From the NCBI GenBank assembly GCA_001465015.1, contig LNEO01000352.1, forward strand, positions 1 to 58,152: DNA of 58,152 bases. The letters are read 5' to 3'. Origin of the DNA: Deltaproteobacteria bacterium Ga0077539. Its GTDB lineage: Bacteria; Myxococcota_A; Polyangia; Polyangiales; Ga0077539. Made by a program: the position numbers and the translations under genes. Of this stretch, positions 52,972-58,152 are shown in pieces; position 1 is the first letter of the stretch; each line of letters starts with the position of its first letter. The notes under the pieces are model-generated. The model ran no database searches and was not told where the DNA came from. It saw only the letters and a list, made by a program, of their open reading frames with translations.

Positions 52972-53131
52972 CGAGACAACCTCGGTTCGACAGAGCGCTT
53001 TTGCACGGCGCAGGCCAGCGACGCTTTTTGAGCGAATTCTCTAAGAAACCGCGATCGAGCTCAGAAGCACCCCGAGGCCCCTCCGCGCTCGTGCGCAGTC
53101 GTTGCTCAGCGCCGCTGTCACCCAACAGCGG

Positions 53132-53150
53132 GTGAGCAACTCTTGCTCAC
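53132..53150. promoter_or_regulatory. Palindromic operator candidate (site 1)
   Basis: GTGAGCAACTCTTGCTCAC: perfect 8-base arms, 3-base spacer. It spans the end of the FHA-Fis gene and lies about 160 bases upstream of the selenoprotein start. Same motif at 53760, 53986 and 56055. Confidence 0.7.
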
Positions 53151-53929
53151 TCGTCGCGCGACGCTTGCTTCGCCCTGGGACGCGTGAGGCCGAGCTCGCT
53201 CAGTCGCGCGACGAACGTCCGTCGCGGCATCGCGAGGTGACGCGCGGCGCGAGACTGGTTTCCGTCGAAGCGCTCGAGCGCCTCCAAGATGCGCGAGCGC
53301 TCGAACGCTCGAAGCTCGTCGCGAAGTGGCGTCCGAGGACCGGTCTGCGACGGCAGCCTGGGCGGCGGAGGAATGGTCGAAACCGCGCTCGCTCGCAGGC
53401 GCTGCTCTTCGCCATCGAGCCGCACGTCGGTCCGCTCGATCGTCAGTCCTCCAGCGAGCCGCGCCAGCATCGCCGGCGATCGCCCGACGGTCTCCGCGGG
53501 GCCCTGGCAGGGCGCTGGCGTTGCCGCGAGCCCGTCGCTTCGCAGGACCAGCACCGCCTCTCCCAGCACGATCGGAACGCCGAGCGCGAGCCGCGCCGAC
53601 TCGCCCTCTTCGAGGAGCGATCCGCCGATGATCACAGACCCGCGGCTTCCCGTGGCCCGCTCGATCGACCACGCTGCGCGACTGCACCGCAGGACGGCGT
53701 GTCGCCTGGACACTGTCGGGTCGCGCAAAACGATGTCGCTGTCTCGCGATCGTCCGAGCGTGAGCAACACTTGCTCACCTCGATCGTCGGGCAGCGCGAA
53801 GCGATGGGCCTCGCCGCACGAGAGGGCCTCGAGCACGACGCTCGAGGTTTTCAGGCATTGCGAGGGCGCGCGCAGGCCTGGCGCCGTTTCTCGGTCCGAG
53901 AGCCAGTCGGCGGTCGCACGGGGTTGCAT
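53147..53929 (-). CDS. FHA-domain protein with C-terminal Fis-type DNA-binding helix-turn-helix
   Basis: A 260-residue regulator from ATG 53929 (upstream in-frame codons exist but are Arg-rich). The FHA domain occupies about residues 30-125: LLTLGRSRDSDIVLRDPTVSRRHAVLR, with Gly59-Arg60-Ser61, Ser74-Arg75-Arg76-His77 as the phosphothreonine-binding residues. The C-terminus (about 215-258) is a Fis-type helix-turn-helix as in sigma-54 activators: FERSRILEALERFDGNQSRAARHLAMPRRTFVARL. The AAA+ domain of true activators is missing, so this may act as a non-canonical repressor or adaptor driven by a kinase. A 19-bp dyad lies at the 3' end (53132) and another inside the FHA-coding part (53760), which fits autoregulation. 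Confidence 0.85.
   Translation of the reverse strand: MQPRATADWLSDRETAPGLRAPSQCLKTSSVVLEALSCGEAHRFALPDDRGEQVLLTLGRSRDSDIVLRDPTVSRRHAVLRCSRAAWSIERATGSRGSVIIGGSLLEEGESARLALGVPIVLGEAVLVLRSDGLAATPAPCQGPAETVGRSPAMLARLAGGLTIERTDVRLDGEEQRLRASAVSTIPPPPRLPSQTGPRTPLRDELRAFERSRILEALERFDGNQSRAARHLAMPRRTFVARLSELGLTRPRAKQASRDE
53760..53778. promoter_or_regulatory. Palindromic operator candidate (site 2)
   Basis: GTGAGCAACACTTGCTCAC: the same 8-base arms as site 1 with spacer CAC, inside the FHA-coding part of the regulator gene, about 150 bases from its start. Suggests autoregulation. Confidence 0.65.
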
Positions 53930-53985
53930 CACTGGCTGGCGCTCGCAACGGCGGTGCCAGCGCCATCGCGAGCGCGGCACGCCGC

Positions 53986-54004
53986 GTGCTCAACAGCTGC
54001 TCAC
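53986..54004. promoter_or_regulatory. Palindromic operator candidate (site 3, degenerate)
   Basis: GTGCTCAACAGCTGCTCAC keeps the outer GTG and TGCTCAC and the central CAAC of the motif, mismatching in the left arm. It sits immediately before ATG 54006, in the 76-base gap between divergent genes, where an operator would control both. Confidence 0.55.
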
Positions 54005-54005
54005 G

Positions 54006-54890
54006 ATGCACCCACCCTCCGCTGCTCTGCTGGTCGCGCTCTTCACGGTCACTGGTTGCGCCAACATCCCCGATTCGAGCGCGCCCCCACCAGTTCGGCG
54101 CCGAATGGACACCGGAGGAACGCGCTGCACCGAGACCATCGGCGACAACACGCCGTCGCATATCTGCGTCGAGCGCATCACCGGCCGCGTCACCGACTCC
54201 GATGGCCGCCGCGTGACAGGGACGCTCGCGACCCTCTGCGGCATGGGCCAGTGCCGCGAGCTCGTGCTCGACGCGAACGGCGAGTTCGACTACCGCGTCG
54301 AAGCGCGGATGAACCCTGCGCTCTTCGCGATCCACGCGGAGGTTCCGCAGCAGCCGTTCGCGCTCTTGTACTTGCCGCTGCCGTCGGTGCGCGCGGGCGT
54401 GGCCACCTTGAGCGAGCCGATTCGACTGCATCGCATGACCGCTGCGGGTCCGGCCATCGTCCGCGGGATGTCCCAGGGGCAGACGGTCACGGCCGGCGAC
54501 GTCACGCTCACGATCCCGCGCGGCGCGATGATTCTTCCGTCGCTCGCGGACGAAGAGCGAACGCTCGAGTTTCGATCGACCGGCGTCCCGATGTACCAGG
54601 CTCCGGCCTTCGCGCAGGGGGCCGAGCTCCATGCCCTCTACGCGCTCGCGCCCACGGCCCTGACGAGCTCGATGCCGATGCGGCTTCGCGTGAGAAACCG
54701 CGGCGAGATGCGCGCGGGTCAGCGCGTCGAGTTCGTGACGATGGGCTCGGATATCGAGGCCGAGCACTTCGACGCCGGCGCGGTCATCGTGCTGGGTCCC
54801 GGCCGCGTGAGCGCCGATGGGCAACACATCGAGAGCGACGAGAACGTCGGAGTGAAAGAGCTTCACTGGATCGGAATCCGAACGCGCTGA
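54006..54890 (+). CDS. Secreted lipoprotein of unknown function
   Basis: A 294-residue protein from ATG 54006. The signal (ALLVALFTVTGC) ends in a lipobox-type TGC. After a Pro/Arg stem the mature part begins with a carboxypeptidase-regulatory-like strand block: CVERITGRVTDSDGRRVTGTLAT, with paired Cys GMGQCRELVL. It then shows regular beta-rich sequence with no recognised catalytic motif (TLTIPRGAMILPS resembles ZU5-like domains). It is read away from the FHA regulator and has site 3 at its very start, so it is a candidate target. It is followed 20 bases later by the CAP-domain gene. Confidence 0.7.
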   Translation: MHPPSAALLVALFTVTGCANIPDSSAPPPVRRRMDTGGTRCTETIGDNTPSHICVERITGRVTDSDGRRVTGTLATLCGMGQCRELVLDANGEFDYRVEARMNPALFAIHAEVPQQPFALLYLPLPSVRAGVATLSEPIRLHRMTAAGPAIVRGMSQGQTVTAGDVTLTIPRGAMILPSLADEERTLEFRSTGVPMYQAPAFAQGAELHALYALAPTALTSSMPMRLRVRNRGEMRAGQRVEFVTMGSDIEAEHFDAGAVIVLGPGRVSADGQHIESDENVGVKELHWIGIRTR

Positions 54891-54910
54891 GCACGACAGA
54901 GAGCCCGATC

Positions 54911-55939
54911 ATGAAAACAGTCACAGCTTTTATCGCCGCCGCGCTCGTCGCTTCCTGCGCTCCCGAAATGGTCTCGGCCCCTCGGCGCGACAACGATCCG
55001 CCAGGAGACTTCATCCCGATTCCGATGGGCCCGGGCGGAATGACCGGCGGCGACCCGATTCCGATCCCGATCGACTCGGGCGTTCGCGACACGGGCGTTT
55101 CTTCGCCGGCCGACGCGAGCGCGACCGACGTTCGTACGCCGCCGCCACTGTCACCGCCGTCGGACAGCGGAGTCGCGCCGCCACCTCCGCCACCGCCGCC
55201 ATCGGACAGCGGGATCGCGCCGCCGCCGCCTCCGCCGCCTCCTCCACCGGCAGGTTCGACCTGTGCTCGCGCGTGTCAGCACGTCTACCGAGATTGCATG
55301 ATGGGCTTTCGCTCGTCCTCGGGCGCCAACCTCACCGAAGCGCAGTGCGTCAGCGTCTGTGAAGCGGGTCAGTTTCGCGGAGCCGAGTCGTGCCTCGCGA
55401 CCGCGGCGTGCACGAGCGCGAGCCTCAACGCGTGCTTCTCGTCGAGCCCTCCCCCGCCATCGGACGCTGGGACGCCGCCCGCGGACGCCTCTGGCGGATC
55501 GAGCGCGCCTCCAGGAACAGCGACGGCCCTCGAAGACGAAGTGCTCGCGCTGACCAACGCGCGCCGCGCCGCCGGCGCCAACTGCGGCGGAACGATGTTC
55601 GCCCCCGCGCCGCCCTTGCGCATGAACGAGGTCCTGCGCGGCGTCGCGCGAGCGCACAGCACGGACATGGGCACACGCAACTACTTCGATCACAACAGCC
55701 GCGACGGGCGCACACCTTTTCAACGAATGATGGCGGCCGGCTACAACAGCTCGCCGATGGGCGAGAACATCGCCGCGGGCAACGGCACCGCCGCCGCGAC
55801 CGTCACGCAGTGGATGAACAGCCCCGGACACTGCCGCAACATCATGAACCCAGGATTTCGAGCGCTGGGTGTGGGCTACGCCAACGTCGCCGGCTCGACC
55901 TACCGCCACTACTGGACGCAGAACTTCGGCGGGATGTGA
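54911..55939 (+). CDS. Lipoprotein with Cys module and CAP/SCP domain
   Basis: A 342-residue protein from ATG 54911. The signal ends in LVASC. Pro- and Gly-rich linkers with repeated DSGV surround one copy of a Cys-rich module (CARACQHVYRDC, then QCVSVC, SCLATAAC, NACF) that is also present twice in the selenoprotein. From about residue 205 a CAP/SCP domain follows: MNEVLRGVARAHSTDMGTRNYFDHNS, GENIAAG, and WMNSPGHCRNIMNPGFRALGVGY, with the two His and Glu-type residues of the cavity. CAP domains are secreted lipid- or peptide-binding proteins; some are proteases, most are not. The shared module suggests common targeting or partner with the selenoprotein. Confidence 0.88.
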   Translation: MKTVTAFIAAALVASCAPEMVSAPRRDNDPPGDFIPIPMGPGGMTGGDPIPIPIDSGVRDTGVSSPADASATDVRTPPPLSPPSDSGVAPPPPPPPPSDSGIAPPPPPPPPPPAGSTCARACQHVYRDCMMGFRSSSGANLTEAQCVSVCEAGQFRGAESCLATAACTSASLNACFSSSPPPPSDAGTPPADASGGSSAPPGTATALEDEVLALTNARRAAGANCGGTMFAPAPPLRMNEVLRGVARAHSTDMGTRNYFDHNSRDGRTPFQRMMAAGYNSSPMGENIAAGNGTAAATVTQWMNSPGHCRNIMNPGFRALGVGYANVAGSTYRHYWTQNFGGM

Positions 55940-56054
55940 CGAGCGCTCTGGGGGGACAGACAGCGCAGGCCGTCGACGGGACCGACGCATGCAGCCGACG
56001 CGGGGACGGGGACCCCGAGGAGCTTCGCTCGGCTCGCCAGGCGCGAGCAGGGCA

Positions 56055-56073
56055 GTGAGCATCTCTTGCTCTC
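56055..56073. promoter_or_regulatory. Palindromic operator candidate (site 4)
   Basis: GTGAGCATCTCTTGCTCTC differs from site 1 only at two symmetric-looking positions. It is in the 299-base gap 55940-56238, about 170 bases before the trypsin-like protease gene; a shorter dyad, TGAGC-TTT-GCTCA, follows at 56102-56114. No gene is supportable in that gap. Confidence 0.55.
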
Positions 56074-56238
56074 GCGTTTGCGCGAAGGCGGCGCGGGTGA
56101 GTGAGCTTTGCTCAGCGCGCTTCGAAGCGACGTGTAGTTCGCCACGAAGCGCTGCAAATTGCCGCACGTTTCGCGATCACGCGGGTCAGGGGTTCGTTGG
56201 CCTGCGCGCTGCAATGCACTTTGCTCGAAGAGGTGTCC

Positions 56239-57405
56239 ATGAACCCCGTCAGCACGTTTCGTCACCGATCTGCGCCCTTGTTCGTCTTGACCGTTTCGTT
56301 GATGGCGGCGTGCGCCGAGCCGCTGCCCGACGACTCGGCCGGCGAGCAGGTCAGCGAGCCCATCATCAACGGGACGCCGGCCAACGGTTATCTCGAGGCC
56401 GCGATCATCGACATGACCTCCGCGGCGGGTCGCAGCGCGTGCACTGGCAGCGTGATCGCGCCTCGCGTCGTGCTGACCGCGGGTCACTGTATCGCCGGCT
56501 TCACGGGATTCACCGTGACCCTCCCCAACGCCGGGGGTCAGACCGCCACCGGAACGCGCTCGTGGACCGACTACGTGCAGACGGGACGCACGGTGAACCC
56601 CAACACGTTGGACGTCGGGATCATCATCGTCGACCGAGACCTTCGGCTCGACCAGTATCCACGCGTGCAGCCGTCGATGATCGCGATCGGGACGAGCGTC
56701 ACCAACGTCGGCCGCGTGCTCAACGGACGGGTCACGACGTCGCTCTGGATGGGTCGCTCGGTGAGCGTCGAGGACGGCGCGCGTGCGGGCTTTCGCTTCG
56801 CGTACGTATCTCAAGAGATCACACAGCCGGGAGACTCAGGTGGGCCGGTGTACGCAGAGCTTCCGGAGGGACGCACGATCGTTGGTGTGTGCTCGGGCGG
56901 CGGCGGCGGACGACAGATCATGGGCCGCGTCGACATGGCGTACGCCAGGATTCAGCAGTTGATCATGGAGAACGGCGGCGTTCCGGGCGGCTCGATGCCG
57001 CCGCCGAGCATGCCAGGAGGCGGGACCATGTCTCCTCCGGGAGGCTCGACGCCGCCGAGCATGCGGTGGTGCGCGGACGCCATCGAATCCGAGCCGAACG
57101 ACGTTCAGACGAGCGCAGAGACCATCGCGACGAGCCGCTGCGGTCGGGTGGACGGCGGCGATCAAGATTGGTTTCAGTGGACGTCGCCGGGCGCGGGGAC
57201 GCCGTACAGCATCGCGCTCGTCACGAGCGGCGACGCGACCCTCAGCGTGTTTCGCAGCAACGAGACCGGAGCGTGGGTTCGACTGCCCAACACGTCGAAC
57301 AACGCGATCGAAGCGACGGCGAGCGGGGCCTGGCAGTATCGCGCTGCGATCAGCTCGCCGAGCGGTCAGCGCCAGTACTACTCGCTGCGCTTCTCGATGC
57401 GCTGA
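56239..57405 (+). CDS. Secreted trypsin-like (S1) serine protease, lipoprotein-type signal
   Basis: A 388-residue protein from ATG 56239, preceded by GAAGAGG. The signal (LFVLTVSLMAACAEP) ends in a possible lipobox Cys. After a short pro-segment IINGTPA marks the processing site. The catalytic triad is visible: His83 in LTAGHC, Asp125 in LDVGIIIVD and Ser200 in GDSGGP. A Ser/Pro/Gly linker (about residues 250-275, MPPPSMPGGG) joins a C-terminal domain with a pre-peptidase C-terminal-like pattern (AIESEPNDVQTSAETIA, then DWFQWTSPGAGT). Expected role is extracellular protein breakdown. Two dyads related to the FHA-Fis sites stand upstream. Confidence 0.9.
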   Translation: MNPVSTFRHRSAPLFVLTVSLMAACAEPLPDDSAGEQVSEPIINGTPANGYLEAAIIDMTSAAGRSACTGSVIAPRVVLTAGHCIAGFTGFTVTLPNAGGQTATGTRSWTDYVQTGRTVNPNTLDVGIIIVDRDLRLDQYPRVQPSMIAIGTSVTNVGRVLNGRVTTSLWMGRSVSVEDGARAGFRFAYVSQEITQPGDSGGPVYAELPEGRTIVGVCSGGGGGRQIMGRVDMAYARIQQLIMENGGVPGGSMPPPSMPGGGTMSPPGGSTPPSMRWCADAIESEPNDVQTSAETIATSRCGRVDGGDQDWFQWTSPGAGTPYSIALVTSGDATLSVFRSNETGAWVRLPNTSNNAIEATASGAWQYRAAISSPSGQRQYYSLRFSMR

Positions 57406-58151
57406 GCGAGCGGAGTGACGCGACGAACGGGGGCATGAGCGTGTAGGGGCATAGGCGCCGAAAACTCCGCGGCATAACACGCGCGTTGGAGCTGCAAATC
57501 GAGAGACGAAACGACGTTTGTCACCGAGCCGCGGGGCGGCCCCCACCCGCGCTGCCGCCCACGCGATGCGCAACGCCCCGACGGAAGATGTTGGAATGGC
57601 AAAGCAAAACGGGAAGAGCAGGGCGTCGACGAACGCGCTCTGCACACGGCCGGGCGCTCGCCTCTCATCGTTACCCAAGTTGGACGTGGGAGAATCCAGG
57701 GAGAACGCGATCGGCGCACGGCCGGGAGACGAGCGCCCGGCCTTTGCGCTGCGCGTAGCGGGCTCGGCGTCCGCCGGACCTGGTCACTGGGCTCGTCGTC
57801 GCGTTCGATTTGCTCCCACGGAGCGAACGAGGCCGCGGTGCGATGGTGCTCGCGTTGGCGTTCGACGTAGTCGAACAGTCGCGCTGTGTTGTCGGGATCG
57901 ATGCTGAACGCAGCGTAGCCGCTCTGCCAACGGAAGGCAGGGTCCTGGAGGCGACGAGCCAACACAACAGCGCTCTCGCTCTTGAATGCACGCACCACCT
58001 CGGCAATCGAACGCGTAAGGGGCATTCGAACGGCCAAGTGTACGTGATCGTCGGACGCTCCAAACGCCAGCAGTTCGGCCGACAACTTCTCGCTTCGTGC
58101 GAGATACAGCTCACGCAACACTGTGTCATCACTCTCGGCGATCGACCGCAC
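57378..58151 (-). CDS. RAYT/IS200-like Y1 transposase (REP-associated), 5' end beyond window
   Basis: The frame is open through the right edge of the window, so the N-terminus is missing; the visible 257 residues run on to TGA 57378. The first part is a Y1-transposase (HUH) core: DDHVHLAVRMPLTRSIAEVV with the His-x-His pair, SESAVVLARRL, FRWQSGYAAFSI and RLFDYVERQREHH with the catalytic Tyr. After about residue 110 (near 57810) the sequence becomes an Arg/Pro-rich string made by repeats, so the true end is probably earlier or the gene has lost its stop. RAYTs are domesticated transposases linked to REP-type palindromes, and such repeats do flank it here. Confidence 0.75.
   Translation of the reverse strand: MRSIAESDDTVLRELYLARSEKLSAELLAFGASDDHVHLAVRMPLTRSIAEVVRAFKSESAVVLARRLQDPAFRWQSGYAAFSIDPDNTARLFDYVERQREHHRTAASFAPWEQIERDDEPSDQVRRTPSPLRAAQRPGARLPAVRRSRSPWILPRPTWVTMRGERPAVCRARSSTPCSSRFALPFQHLPSGRCASRGRQRGWGPPRGSVTNVVSSLDLQLQRACYAAEFSAPMPLHAHAPVRRVTPLAQRIEKRSE
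57643..57766. repeat. Repeat block next to the RAYT gene, related to repeats in the pfa gap
   Basis: ACGGCCGGGCGCTCG (about 57644-57660), an 18-base block CTCATCGTTACCCAAGTT (57664-57681) and ACGGCCGGGAGACGAGCG with AGCGGGCTCGG (about 57717-57766). The 18-base block is the exact reverse complement of 39348-39365 in the pfa gap, and the following stretch matches with substitutions. The ACGGCCGGGAG unit and AGCGGGCTC match the 82-bp inverted repeat there. Confidence 0.7.
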
Positions 58152-58152
58152 G

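Noticed and set aside
53092..53110. Half-site GTTGCTCAG as a fifth operator
   Set aside because: Only one arm is present; the partner arm is absent, so it is not counted.

Overview
The window is about 58 kb of high-GC DNA with strong third-position GC bias, many secreted lipoproteins with D-S/T-G-V low-complexity stems, Stig1-like Cys-rich repeats, a MYXO-CTERM-like tail, DUF350/DUF4178/speE genes and a pfa-type lipid synthase. Together these point to a myxobacterium (Myxococcota), probably of the Polyangiales/Sandaracinus side. That placement is inference from gene content; no rRNA is present.

Layout. 0-9.3 kb: secreted proteins on the plus strand. They are a cell-surface protein cut by the window edge, a VWA lipoprotein, a decayed nucleotidyltransferase on the minus strand, and a tightly overlapping three-gene set (small lipoprotein, large metzincin-type metalloprotease, FGE-sulfatase-domain lipoprotein). 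9.3-12.5 kb: minus-strand DUF350 - DUF4178 - membrane-fused spermidine synthase. 12.6-16.1 kb: Nudix hydrolase, a small-protein/nucleotidyltransferase pair whose second gene is broken, an unknown minus-strand gene, and a YchJ-like/unknown pair. 16.3-22.1 kb: three secreted proteins of unknown function, then an atypical Ser/Thr kinase, a sigma-70-like factor and a rhodanese, mostly with overlapping ends. 22.1-25.9 kb: a Stig1/MopE-type lipoprotein and two membrane proteins. 26-28 kb: ATP-grasp and DUF434 genes. 28-32.5 kb: two related lipoproteins, each with ten CxxC-type repeats.

32.7-47.4 kb holds the centrepiece, two giant genes of a polyunsaturated-fatty-acid-like (Pfa2/Pfa3-type) synthase: KS-AT-ACP-KR-DH and KS-CLF-DH-DH-DH-AGPAT. 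It has only one ACP, no acyltransferase in the second subunit and no neighbouring enoyl reductase. The 654-bp gap between the two genes carries an 82-bp perfect inverted repeat. Downstream, 47.4-47.9 kb is a composite of heptanucleotide tandem repeats and palindromes.

47.98-52.97 kb, minus strand: an unknown protein, an SMP-30-type lipoprotein, a NiCoT-type transporter, and a probable selenoprotein. The last is a Cys-rich lipoprotein whose in-frame TGA falls exactly on the first Cys of a thioredoxin CxxC, followed by a fitting bacterial SECIS hairpin. 53.1-57.4 kb: an FHA-Fis regulator flanked by near-identical 19-bp dyads, with dyads also at neighbouring lipoprotein and protease promoters, a CAP-domain lipoprotein sharing a Cys module with the selenoprotein, and a trypsin-like protease. 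The right end carries a partial RAYT-type transposase whose flanking repeats resemble those in the pfa gap, suggesting a resident REP/RAYT family.

No tRNA, rRNA or CRISPR array was seen.
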